Shown: piece by piece, positions 48,896 to 62,180 of the stretch | How positions within the stretch are numbered: position 1 is the first letter of the stretch | How the letters are laid out: the number at the start of each line of letters is the position of its first letter | Notes under the pieces: generated by a model | The model's database searches: none | Told to the model about the DNA's origin: nothing | Seen by the model: the letters and a program-made list of their open reading frames with translations, nothing else | DNA from: Paramecium pentaurelia | Taxonomy: Eukaryota; Ciliophora; Oligohymenophorea; Peniculida; Parameciidae | NCBI GenBank assembly: GCA_905183005.1 | Contig: CAJJDO010000144.1 | Location: 193,031 to 257,030 of the forward strand | Length of the DNA: 64,000 bases | Reading direction: 5' to 3' | Made by a program: the position numbers and the translations under genes

Positions 48896-49382
48896 TTAGT
48901 TATTCAAGAATTAATCTATTAATTAGATATCAATATTTCTTTTTTTCTCATATGCATATTTGCATTTAATCTATTTCTTAAATTTTATCAATTTAATATA
49001 GATTTATAATCACTGATTAAACACTTTCTCTGGTTTAATTACCTAATAAAATCAATAATAGATAATATATCAATAAGAATATTAATAAATGTGTATCGAA
49101 AATATCAATATCGTTTTTGCTTCATTTCAATATCTTTTTCTATTAATTTTTACAATGTTCATTTCAAAAATACTGTAGACTATGTTATTATTATTCATAT
49201 TAGTTAATCCTTTATATTTTTTATTGCCAAAATATCATATTTAGAGTTGTCCCAAAGTTATATCTAAATAAAATTTATTTTTGAAATCTGAATTCTTAAT
49301 TAATTGATGGGTCTTCTTTAGAGAATCAATCAATATAATAGGCTGAAAAATAGATAGAAATATACTAATTGATAATTTAGAG
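48896..49382. other. AT-rich spacer
   Basis: Nearly 490 bp with no clear gene. An ATG at 49307 (MGLLQRINQ) opens a short frame that could be a first exon of the next ORF, but the joining intron was not found. Confidence 0.4.
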
Positions 49383-49742
49383 ATGGGATACTTTAATGAA
49401 GATGAATTTATAATTAATAAGTGGGATGAATATAACGCATTTTAATGTTATCAAATATATTCAAAAAAGAAAAAATAAGGAAAAATTAAGTTTTAAGATG
49501 ATATAATATCTATAAATAGGAAAAAACAATTCACATTAAACTATATAATCAATAATTATATCTAATAGGCATAATAGTTATTTTTATGTTTATAAACTAA
49601 TTATCCCAAATAAACTATTCTTAAATTATAAGATGAATACCTTATTTAAATTCTAACACAATAATAAATGATGAAATTTATAACATATTTAATTTTAGAA
49701 TTGATAATTTATTAATATTTTTAAATATATATATTATTATGA
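49383..49742 (+). CDS. Hypothetical small protein (119 aa)
   Basis: An open frame from ATG 49383 to TGA 49740 (MGYFNEDEFIINKWDEYN, then KKKQGKIKFQDDIIS, ending in an Ile/Tyr/Leu-rich helix). The first half has protein-like composition; the end could be read-through of AT-rich DNA. No family. Confidence 0.4.
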
Positions 49743-49758
49743 ATAATGTTTTATTGTA

Positions 49759-52700
49759 TCATTAAATATTACATTATTCTTAATTCTCCTTTTTAGGTTT
49801 GTTTTATTTTGATTAAGTTTTTGATTAATCTTTTTGTTTTTTATTGCTCTTCTCAGATATGTTTTATTTAATAGCATCCAAAAATACTTCTCTTAATTTT
49901 TTATTTTGATCCTCTTTTATAATTTTCTGATTAAACTTCTCTAAATATTTTAATATAATCAAAGTATCTTCAATACCCTTTTTCCAATAGATGTCTTTAC
50001 TACTCTCTTCTGAAATACTTTCTTCCTCAGATAATTTTTTAATAAATTCAATAAATTTTGAATTTTGTATCTCTTTCAATCCAGGTTATTAAGTTCTGCC
50101 TAATTCAATAGCAGTAAATTAGACTTCTCTTTCTAATTCTGAAGGAGTAATTGCAAATAATTTCAATATGTTAGTTAAGAGCATTAATCTTTTTTTAAAC
50201 TTTTCCTCTCTTTTATAATCTACTACAATATTCAATGCTTCATTAATAATATGGAATGCATGTTCAGCAATATGTACTTTTTCTAATACTTTTGTTCCAA
50301 CATTAAATGCTTTTTTGACAATATTTAATACTTTTTCAGATGTACTTTCTATCATAGCATTTGTATTAACTTAAAACAAATTTGTAGATATCTCAGACAT
50401 AGCATGTAAATAATAATATAAATGCCAAAATAAAGATCTGAAATAAGTTAATTGATGTTTATTTTAAGGTTATTTTATTTGATTCATTTCCTATTCAATT
50501 TTAAATGAATCTTATTAGACTAATTGATTAATAACTTTATCTTATGCATTTACTTTGTTTTAAAGTTCTTTCAATTATTATTCCATCTATGAAAAATATG
50601 AAATCATCGCTTATTGTGCATCAGATTGTGAATCCTGATTTATAGGTTAAACAGAATATGATACAGACCTTTCAATACATGTTACTTTTTCTAAATATTC
50701 TTAAATCTATTAAGTATTTGTATTTGTTTTAGGTAATTCTTCTATTTATTTTTTCATTTTTTGAATTTCATTTTCAATCTTAGTAATTAATTTAACTTTT
50801 GTTTAAATAAAATTTAAATTTCCCTAATTCAATCTTAATTCATTTTTCCTTTAATCGGTTAAATTTTCTATTTAATATTATGCTTATTTATAATATTGAG
50901 TAGCTAATTCAAATTGTTAATCTGAATAATATCGATCTCCTGTGTTTACCAAAAATAATGGATTATCAGGACATATTCTAATTGCATTTAAAAAATCTTA
51001 TAAAGCTTCATCTTTCTTACCAATACTCTAAAGTAAAAGGCCTACTCTTATATGATAAATATACCTCTATTATTATAAGCTAAACTGTAATTAGGATCTA
51101 TTTCGAGAGTTTTATTGTAATCTTGAAGTGACAATCCCTTCTTTTTATTGTTAATGTAAAAGATGGCTTTAAATATATTCAATTCTACCTCGATTATAAT
51201 ATAGGGTTGCATTTGTAGGATTCAATTCTATTGCTTTATTATAATCCTATAAAGCTGCTTCCTTTTAATCCATACTCAGCAATAGATTGGCTAAAATTTT
51301 ATAAATTCAATAACCTCTACTAGAATAAGCGAATGATTCATTTGGACTTATTTCTATAGCCTTTGTGAAGTCATTTAAAGCTAATTATTGATTTTTCATT
51401 AAATTATAGGCATCTCCTTAATTTGTTGTAATATATTTGATACCTCTCTTTATAATTGTATTTTAATTATTTGGATTAATCTATAAAGCTGTATTGTATT
51501 CTATAATCGCCAATTCTGGTTTATTCATTTCTTTCAATATTAAACCTTATATAAGCATATCTATAATACCCTTAAGAATATAAGGAAGTTCGTTTTTTGG
51601 ATTTATTTCAATACATTTGTTACAATCATCAATTGCGAAGTCATTTTTGTTAATACATCTGTAACACAATGCTTCATTAAGAATGGATAATACCTCTCTA
51701 ATAAAATCCATTAAAATAATTTGGATCAATTTCAATTGCTTTATTATAATCTTATAATGCCTTTTGGTAGTCCTTCACTGGATCTTGTAAAATGTTACCT
51801 AAATATCAAAATGATAATTACCTCTACATAGATAATAATCAGTTTAATTAGGGTTAATCAGAATAGCATCTGAATAATCTTAAATAGCTTAAGATATTAA
51901 TTTTTTTTCTCTATATAAATTTCCTTATTATATAAAATATATTGCTTACCTCGAATTATTAGAATATCACCTTATTTTGGATTGATTTGTAAAGATTTAT
52001 TGTAGTCTTCTAGAGCTCTATCTTTATCATTCATTTATTATTATAACAATTATCCTCTTGAAGAATATGTAGTTGCACTTTTAGGATTGGATTGAATAGC
52101 TTTATCATAATCAGCAAGTGCTTTTTCTTTTTCATTCATTTTAGTCCACAGTAAAGCTTAATATAATTGGATAACAATAATATACCTCTATTATGATAAA
52201 CAACAAAACTATTTTGATTAATTTCTAAAGCTTTATTGAAATTCTCAAGAGCTTATTCGTATTAATCTAAAGATTTCAATAAATTGCCTAAGTATGAATA
52301 TCATAATTAATTACCTTTGTTAATATAGGCGTCAATACATTTTGGGTTTATTTCAAGAGCCTTATTATAATCATTTAATGCCAAGTCCTTTTAGTTCATA
52401 TTAATAAAATGGTTGCCTATAATAGATTACAATTATACCTCTTTCATTAAGAGTAAATGTGACTTCTAGGTTTAATTCTATTGATTTATTTAAATCTTGA
52501 AGTGCCAAATCATTCTTTTAATATCTTTAATAAATTTTAGCTTTTAAAAATATTTTTACATTTTACCACGATTATAATAGGCAAGGTAAATGCTTGGATC
52601 AATTTCTATTATTTTATTAAAATCTTAAAAAGCTAAATCATTCTAATTTAGATCTTTGTACAAATTTCCTAAATTTAATAATGACATTTACCTCTGATAT

Positions 52701-54517
52701 TAATGGTATTAATATGATTTGGATGAATTTCTAAGATTCTATTTAAATCTTATAATGCTTTTTCGAATTCATTCATTTACTTGAAAATTAAGGCTACAGA
52801 AATATATATAAGACTTGAAACCTCTATTCTTTAAAGCAATTATATTGGTTGGATTTATTTCTATAATTTTTGATTAATCATTTAAAGCCTAATCAAGTTT
52901 ATCGATCAATTTATAAAGATCAGCTAATTTTATATACTATAAAATATCTACATCTTTTCATATAAGCATTCTCATCTAATGGATTTAATTCTATATATTA
53001 ATTCAATACTGTTATGGCAAGTTCATTTTACTTCAATTCTTCTAAAAAGATAGCTTACATAATGAATATTTATACCTTTCTTCCAATAACCATCTGAATT
53101 TTTTGGAGCAATCTCTAAAATTTTATCATAATCTTTCATTGCTAAATCATTCTAGCCTAACTCTTTATACATATTAGCTTTTCTATTTTATAAATATATA
53201 CCTCTTTTGCAATAATTCTCAGTTTCATTAGGATTAATTTCAATAGCTTTTGTATAATCTTAAAGAGCTTACTCATTCTATCCAAGATATTTTAGTAAAT
53301 TTCCTTTAATTAAAATTAATCTCTTACCTCTATAAATATAAACATTGACATCTTTAGGGTTTAATTCTAAGATTTTATTGTAATCATTCAAAGCCTTTTC
53401 ATTTTGATTAATTTCTTTATAAAGAATGGCTACAAATAGAAAATCAAATTACCTCTATTTTTATATGCCTTGACAAATTTAGGGTTAATCTCTAAAGCTA
53501 AATTAAATTCTTCAAGAGCCTTTTCTTTTTCATTCGTATCTTTAAATAAGATTCCTTTCTTTAAAAAAATTTAATACCTCTATTAACATAATAATTGGCT
53601 ACTTTTGGATTTAATAAAATGGCTTAATTATAATCTAAAAGTGCCTCTTAATATTTCTCCATTTATTTTAAAAGTATTCCTTTCATTACTATTATAAAAT
53701 ACCTCTACATTAATAAGAGTAAGCTCTTTTTGGATCAATTTCAATTGATTTATTAAAATCTTCCAAAGCATCTGATTTCCTTTTCATATCTTAAAACAAT
53801 TCTCCTCTTTCAAGAAAAGCTTCACTAGAAGTTGGCCTTGTTTCAATTGCCTAATTAAGTTCTAATAAAGCTTCTTCATGCTTTCCTAATGTTCGAAGGA
53901 TCAAACCTAATTATACATGATATCTCTAATACCTCTTTAATAGTGGGCAGGATAATTCATTTTGTCTAACTCCAAAGTTTTCTAAAATACAACAAGAGCT
54001 TCTTATAAACTGCCTTGTTCTTTCATAATTAAACCTATAATGGCTCAAAATAATTATACCCTTTAAGTTAATACTTTTAACAAATTATGGATCTAATTGA
54101 AAACACATTTCAGCATCATTGATAGCCAAATTGTAAATTTTGTTTTTTCTATGGATAAGAGCTAAAATGACATGGCAAGATACATCTGTTATAATAAGCC
54201 TCTATTAGTTGAGGATTTAGTTAAATAGCCTTATTTAATTCCTCTTATGCCTCTTTCAGATCTCCTTTTTTTATTAATAACTCACCTAATATAATGTATT
54301 TAGTTATTGTTACCTTTTAAATTAAAGGCTTATGAATAATTAGTATTTAATTTTAAGGCTTCATTAACTTCATTAAGAGCTTCATCAATCTTTTGATTTT
54401 ATTGTAAGGTCTGGATAAAAAATATTTAACTACCTGAGATTTTTCAAAATGATCTTTTGCTTTCTATAACCATTCTTCTTATGATTCCTAATTTTATGGA
54501 TTGCTATCTTGATTCAT
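49759..54517 (-). CDS. Giant TPR protein with an intron in most repeats
   Basis: Starts MNQDSNPQNQESQEEW at ATG 54517 and ends PKKENQECNIQ at TGA 49759. From 54400 to about 50900 it is a tandem array of roughly 25-28 TPR units of 34 residues with the usual small-large pattern (for example AINIDPNYSKAY-like helix ends). Almost every unit is split by a 20-30-nt intron whose donor follows the same ...Y/F-x-R-G codons (recurring complement acctct at about 120-130-bp steps). A non-TPR C-terminal domain follows: coiled coil (EQQLKELQNKVNAQDK), then helices (SEKVLNIVKKAFNVGTKV, AEHAFHIINEALNIVVD). TPR arrays scaffold protein complexes. The partner is unknown. Confidence 0.8.
50900..54450 (-). repeat. 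Tandem TPR-plus-intron modules
   Basis: Donor sites in a shared codon context are seen near 51060, 51178, 51303, 51430, 51685, 51815, 51945, 52180, 52310, 52435, 52685, 52815, 53075, 53210, 53330, 53450, 53575, 53700 and 53930, with weaker ones between. Exon lengths of about 100 bp plus an intron of about 25 bp give a regular 125-130-bp period. This indicates growth by duplication of an exon-intron unit. Confidence 0.8.
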
Positions 54518-54683
54518 AAATTTATTTTTTTTAATATCATTTTTTTCTCAATTCCATATTTAAAAAATCCATATATTTGGGTCATTCTGATCAATTTAAT
54601 TTTTCAGTCTTATATTAATTAAAAATTACAATTAGGACTTGTGGAATATAAAAAATTCTGCATAAAATTAATAATAAATTAAC

Positions 54684-55370
54684 ATGGAAGAAATAATTAT
54701 TTTTGACTAAGATGAGAATGATTAAATATTATAATTTATTATTTAGACATATTTTTCAAGAATAAATATTAAGTATGATTTTCATTAATCTTATCATTAT
54801 GAAATAGTCTTATAGGATGAATAATAAAAACATTAGATGATTTTGAATTGTATTTATTTTTATAAATTACAAATTTTAAATTTATTTATTTATTTTTATT
54901 AAAGTTTCTTTTGTATCATATAAAATGCAAAATAAGTATTAAAGCAAAAGAAATCAAATATATTTAATTATGTCTTAGTTAGGGACTAAAAAAGATAAAT
55001 AAGATTATTAATTTAAATCATTTATAAATTAATCTTAGTCATACTGGTTTTAATATTTTAGACATTGCAGTATATCTTATAACTAAAAATGCTTATATCT
55101 AATAAGACAGAATATTTAAAATTTTATCATTCTGCTTGTTAATATTATTTTATTCAAAATTTTTGCAATTTTAATATGCGTATCAAGAAAGAACTCAAAA
55201 TTTCAAATTTTGAAAAAATTATATAATTGTAATATATATTAATAAAAATTGTTGAAATTAAAATAATATTTTATTAACGATAAACTTATATTTAATTATA
55301 TGAAATTAGTCTATATAACCCTTTAGTATATTTTATGTATATATGGAAACAAGTTAATGTTAGGGTTTGA
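54684..55370 (+). CDS. Hypothetical ORF (228 codons), uncertain
   Basis: No TGA from ATG 54684 to 55368. The first 50 codons (MEEIIIFDQDENDQILQF, FHQSYHYEIVLQDEQQ) look like protein; after that it is rich in Ile, Leu, Tyr and Phe, as expected from translated AT-rich DNA. With TGA as the only stop such runs are rare but not impossible. It may be a short real gene with an unseen intron. Confidence 0.3.
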
Positions 55371-55472
55371 AGATTTATCATTATCATTTAAATATATTGA
55401 AAATTAATGAATAATTTATTATGAATTTTCCTTAATAAATTTAATGAATCATTTCAACTCTTCTTCTATTTT

Positions 55473-58400
55473 TCAATACAATAAGTATCCTATCAAGACT
55501 GTTAAACTTAAAACATAACCTGAATCATCAGTTTAATTTAAATCATTTCCTATTGTAGAATTGTTAGGAGTCATAACAATTTAACATTAAGAACATGAGT
55601 TAGTTTTGGAATTCCATGAATACATGTAAGCTGATAAATTGTAACATTCTGTATCAAGTAAGGCTTTGGGATCAGTGGCTGTACATTTACCATTCACATT
55701 ACGGCAAATATTTAACTTAGATGAATCCCAACTAGGGAAATATAAACATCTACCAGATTAAGTACCAAAAGATTCACAAGTATGATCAACACAAGAGCTA
55801 CTTGTAGTTGTAGTAGCAGCAGTCCATTTACATCTATCTGATGCTTATTAACATGCATCTTAATCTTTAGCAGCACTTGCACAATTTCTCATTAATGAAC
55901 ATTTTCCTGTTGTTGTATTTCCAATTTTAGTTTCAGTCCAAATACAAAATCCATCAGTTCCTTTAGAATAACATCCAATTTTGGTTGTATATTTATCGCA
56001 GGTACTTCTAAGGATACATTTAGTTCCATCAGTAATACAATTATTCACAATACTACAAGCCATTAAAGTAGTACCACCAGTAATATCATCACATGTCTTA
56101 ACCCTACAAGTATTTGTACTTTAAACCCAAGTACACAAACCTTCAGTTCCCAATGCATTGGTACAGGTATTGTTTTTTGTGTATTAAGTACATGAATCTT
56201 TAACGATACATTTTGTACCATCAGTTGTACATGTAATTAATTAAGAAGAACAAGCCTAATGAGTTGCTCCTTAGAAATCAATACAGTTTTCATCTCTACA
56301 AGAATTAATTGTTTGATCCCAATTACATTTGCCTGTTGAAGTTATTTATTTCATTAAATTAGTTACTCTACCAACTTTATTAAAATGGCAAGCATCTTTA
56401 ACATAAATTGCACATTAACCTAATTCAATACAAGATGTTGTTCCATTTGTAGTACAGTTAGGATTAGCAGCTTAGCATTCTGAATGAGTTTTAAATAAGG
56501 CTAAAGTACAACTGACATATTTAGTACAAGATTTATTGGCAGATCCTAGGGATTAGACTATTGTAATACAAGTACCATCTGTACCAGTCACACATCCTCC
56601 ATTTACATTTGTTTTATCACATGATGTAATACCAATACATGATGTTCCATCAGTAGTACATTTATCTGATATATATTTACATAATGAATCTTAAGTCCAA
56701 TAAAGGCTTTTACATGAATCATAACGGAAACATGCACCTTTAGTATTATCATCATTAGGATAATCAGGCAACCAAATACATGGTCCATCAGTTCCTACAA
56801 CACAAGCTGCTTGAAAAGTAGTTGATGTACAATTTTAAATTGGAGCACATCTACTACTTTTACCAGCTGTACATTTACCTTTTAAGTTTTTATCACTTGG
56901 ATTTTAACAAGTTTAATGAGTAGAACCAGAAATATCCTTACATTCCTAATTTCTACAAATAAATGTTTCTGAATCCCAAGCACAAATTTATCCATTTGCA
57001 TCAGTATTACAAGCAGCTTCACCTTTAGCAGCAGAGCAAGTACTTCTTTCAATACAACCTCCACCTTATTGAGTATTGCAAGTAACTCCTGATTTTGGAG
57101 TGAAGTATTGTAAGCATTAACTCTCAGATACCAATGTTTTTGGAGCTGTAGTACATGTCTTCAAAACACAATAAGCTATTTTATTTGGATCTTCAGGAAC
57201 AATCCATTCACAAGGATTGCCACTGGAATCTGATGTACATCCATTTTAATTTTACACTATTGTACACGATCCTCTATTAACACAAAATTTACCATTTGTT
57301 GTACACTTAGAATTTTTAAAGATTGCAGCACAAGCTGAATCTTCAGTGAAATAATAATCTTCACAACTTTTAGTTTTGCATTTATTTCCTGTATCTATCA
57401 TTGTACAATAATAAAGGTGTGATTAACAATCAGAAGAACTTGTTGGATTAACAGCATTTTAACAAGTTCTTTGAACACATTATCCAGATCCATTACTTTC
57501 CAACCAAATGCATTTATTCTATTTAGCATCTTCATCAACACATTGTACTTTTGACATTTCTTCACATGTATTAGGAATAGGAACACATCCTTTCTCATCC
57601 CTATCAATTGTACATTTTAGATTGGCAGCATTACCATATGATACGCAAGCATCATGTGTAGTGAATGTATCATCAGCTTATGCACAACTTGCATCTCCAC
57701 ATTTTTTAGTTGTTTCATTCCAATAGCAATTTAAAAAATTATCATCATCATCCTTATTCTTACTTATTTTGCATTATCCAGAAGTATAATATTCTGTACA
57801 TAATGCAATTGGCATACATCCAAATTCTTTGTATGTTCCATCAGCTTCCTTTTTAGCTCCTAATGTACATTCTCCAATTTTATAATAATTTTAGCATTAT
57901 TCAAAATTAGTGTATTAATTAGGATCAGCAGATCTACAAGATTTATCAACACATTTATTGGGTGTTTCAGCTAAACTCCATACACATTCTTTCTTTTAGG
58001 TATTTATCTTACATTATTCTTCTACTTTATAATTTATACAAGCATCCAAATTTATGCATCCTTCCAAAGTTGTTCCATTCGCTCCTACTTTAACTGTACA
58101 GTTTCCTACCTCTTAACATTTAATATGATTTACATAAGTAGAATCAGCATTAGCACAGGTTCTATCAAAACATTTTTTGGATATAGAATTCCAAATACAT
58201 TTTTATCCTATATTACTCACGATGCATGAAGTTGATTCTGTGTAACTTGAGCAAGGTCCTCTCTTTATGCAAGCTTCTTCCCCTTGTTATTCAGCTGGAA
58301 GATTACAACTTAATTATTTTGCTTAGCATTATTCTGCACTTGGACTTGTAAGATCAGTTATCCAACTGCAAGATTTTTAAATACATTTTTGGATTTCATC

Positions 58401-61400
58401 CCAAACACATGGTCCTTCAATTAGTGCATATGCACAATTTTGTTTTAAATCATAATCTTTACAATAGTCTTTTTTTTCTATGCAGGCAGTGTTATCAAAA
58501 TTTACAGAACATTTTATATCAAATTGGTAACAATTAGAGAATGTATAAATTCCTTTGTACTCTTTACATCTTATATAATCTGTGCATGCATTACTGGGAG
58601 GGTTTGTAGCTGTACATTAGTTACTGTAAAATTAGCACATTTCATGAGTTTAGTTAATTTCACCTCCTAAAATAATATCTGAACATTTACTAGTAGATCT
58701 GTCATATTCTATACAAGTATCTTTAGATGCATTTAATATGCATATCTAGTATTATATTGTTTAAAAATAACATTCGTTAAGGTTCTAATTATTAGTGCTA
58801 TAATCGGAACATTAATTCCTAATGTTTCTACACTTTGATTAATCGTAATACACTCCACATTTTAAATTACTGATATAAGAACATTACCAATGAGATAATT
58901 TTGCAGATCCTTATGATTACATTATAAGGCTCTCACAATCACTTATAAACCCAGCCACACAAAGAGAATTCTCGATAAGACATTGTCCATCTAATCCCTA
59001 TGTGCATGTAGTGATTGGTAAGTTAGAACAATTCTAATCTACGTAATAACATCCGGTTCCATCATTTTTAACACTCAATTTTCGATCTATCTCTTTGCAT
59101 GTATCATAAGTATGCGTTCCATTAATAATTGAAGCATTAGGTTTGCACTTACCATCTCCTTTATATATGCATATGCTTGAAATTGCTTGACATTCTTCAT
59201 CATCTTTTCCATTAATTTCATCGCACTCTAAAAACAGTTTCTTACAAGTGTTATCCTGCACATAGCATGTTTGAAGACCGGTAGATATTACCCGAGCACA
59301 GTCATTAAGCAAAGTATAATCTTCACACTCATATTTTCCAAAAATGCAAGAATCACCAGTTTTATTGACTGAACACTTACTATTCAAATTATAACAATAG
59401 TTAATAGTTAGACCAGAACCCTTTACTTTTGTACAATCAAATATAGCATCCTCACAAACTCCTTTATTCAAAAAATCATGATAGCCTTTCCAAAAACATT
59501 ATTATACTCCATCAACAATTTGTTCCGAGCAAGCTTACTCCTAAAACTCTGAACAATTTATTGATGCATATACGCAGCTTTTAGTATCTTCATTCCATTT
59601 ACATTATAATTTATTACCTAGAATTCCTCCCAAACATGATTCTCTATATTTATATTCAGCACAAGTGTTTTTTTTAATTTCACATTGTGGTTACTAACAT
59701 TCTTAATTAATACACTTATTAGTATCATTATCATTCCCATCCCATTTGCATGGAAAATCATATTTATCTTTTACACATTAGATTTTTTTAGAATATTAAT
59801 TACAAACTTATCTATCAACGCATTTGGTTCCATCAGCACTGATTGTACATTTATTATTGGATGCATTTGAACAACCATCATGAGTGGATTTATCCAAATT
59901 TGCACATACATCTCCATCTACACATAATTGTTATATAGTATTCCAATAGCAATTTAAATATTATATAGGATCTGTATTAGGAATTTTTAGAACATTAGGT
60001 AAACAGGAATTCTCACCTAAACCATTACAATTAGTTGGATATACTGCACATACCTTATTTGATTTTCCAACAATACAAAGAGGATTATCATCTTTATCCT
60101 TTAACCAATTTTGACAATCATCATGGCTTACTTTATCATCTAATACTACTACACTATTTGCATAGCCTACTCTTGTAGCATTAGCACATGTTTTCTCATA
60201 ACAATTTTATCCATCCCAGAGACATGTCTTACCTCCATTTCTTTTTGTACCTACAACATCACATTATTCTACGATTTTACGTAACTCACATTAAATAACT
60301 AGCTCCATACATCCTTTCTTACTTAAATTAGGTACACAATTAGATTTCTGTTTATATGCCTCACATAGAGCTACTGTATAAACATCATCAGTCTTAATTG
60401 GAGCAGTAGAGCAAGTAAAATCAATACAAGATAATCCATTCCAACCACATCTACCACCATTAGATTTCAACTCACAATTTTCTTTAATAGTTAATGCTGA
60501 ACATGTTAATGGTATATCCATACATCCTTTCTTTGTGTTTGATAAAGTACATTTCTTTAGATATTCTTAGCATTCTGCATGAGTTATGTATGTTTATGGA
60601 GCAGAATTACATTATTTTTAGTAACAAGATTCATAGTAAATACATTCACCACCATCCTTATTTTTTATGCAATTATCCTTATCAATAATATTTTCACAAA
60701 TTAAATCAACACAAGTACCAGATGAGTTAACAGTACAAGTATTAATTTGTTCATTACATAAAGAATGAGTATTAAATCTAGATGGTAAACTTGCACATGT
60801 CTTATCTAAACATTTATCTCCTAAAATATCCCAATAGCAATCTTTGCCATTAATATCTTTAAAGCAAGCATCCTTTATTAAAATGGTTGAACAAGTAGTA
60901 TTAGTAACACATCCACCATCTTTTTTGGTGATGCAATTCTTATTTGAAAGATATTCTTCACATCCAGAATTTGTAGTAATTGTATTTGGGGCATTTTCAC
61001 AAGTTCTATTTTAACATCCTGCAACATTATTAGCTTTGCCAGTACACTTTATTGAGTAAGTTGAACATTATTCATGACCAATAATTTCACTTCCTGCATT
61101 TTCACATGTTTTGTCTTTGCATGTACCATTCCATATACATTATTTATTATTAAATCTATCAATACCACATTAATCAGGAACAATAGAACTTGCACAACTT
61201 ATATCATCAACACATCCTGCACCATTTGTTATACATGAAGGTAATAATTATTTTTGACATTCAGAATTTGATTTCAATGTGTTAGGTGCATTTATACAAA
61301 GTTTATCTTTACATTTATTCTCTATTGATGACCAATAACATTCCTTTCCTGTACTATCAATCTTGCAACCCTCGCTTATCCTTCCATCTGAACATGTTTT

Positions 61401-62180
61401 TATATCAACACATCCACCATTTTCTTTTGCTGTACATTTATTAAAAAACTTTTAGCAATCATCATGAGTTCTATTAGATGTTAATGCAAACTCACATTTC
61501 TTTTCATAGCATTTATTATTTCCCCAAAAACAATTAACTGTTCTTGCCTTATTAGTTACACAACCTACTTCTGATATTTAATCTTCACAATTAGTACCAG
61601 ATTCTAAACATCCTCCTCCAGTTTTAGCTGTACATTCATACTTTAATTATGACCTACATTCAGAATCTTTTGTTAGAGTAGATGGCAATTAACTACATTC
61701 AGTTACATCTGAACATTTCTTTGTTATTTCGTCCCAAAAACAGTAATTTGTCCTACTTTAATAACAGGAATTTGAGGTGAGATAAGTTGAACATAAATCA
61801 ATTTCTACACAAGTATATCCATCTGATGTACATCTTTTTGATTGTGCTTAACATTCATCTTTATTTGTCTTTTGAAAAGGTGTGCAACTTGTAAAGAATG
61901 TACACTTATTATCAATCCATGCACATTCATTCTTATTAAGACAATCATTTTGTCCTTATCCTTCACAATACAGTGATTTTCCATACTTCTTAATAGTAGT
62001 TTCTGTTCCTGTACTTTATGATACTTCACATGCTAATTTTGTTTGATTCCATGTGCATAAATAGTTTAGATTACAATCCGAAGCAATTAACAACTACGCA
62101 CAAGTACAAGCTTCAGTTTTACTTACTACTTGGCAAGTTGCAATATTTATTAAGACTATAATGAATAAAGTTCTCTTCAT
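55473..62180 (-). CDS. Giant cysteine-rich GPI-type surface antigen (immobilization-antigen family)
   Basis: A single uninterrupted frame of 2,235 codons from ATG 62180 to TGA 55473, no introns seen. The N-terminus is a signal peptide (MKRTLFIIVLINIATCQ). The body is a long series of cysteine modules of about 65-75 residues with the pattern C...W...C...C....C....C...C (for example CAWIDNKCTFFTSC, CIWNGTCKDKTC, KDGGCVTNTTCSTI). The C-terminus ends in a Thr/Asn spacer and a short hydrophobic tail (GYVLSLTVLIGYLLY), as expected for GPI anchoring. Paramecium surface antigens of 250-300 kDa coat the cell and cilia and are expressed one at a time in many strains. No long identical central repeats are obvious, so it may be a divergent or non-classical member. 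Confidence 0.9.

Noticed and set aside
57508..60688. Plus-strand ORFs (for example 57508-57726, 59685-59870, 60494-60688)
   Set aside because: Antisense to the unbroken 2,235-codon surface antigen, with composition typical of its complement.
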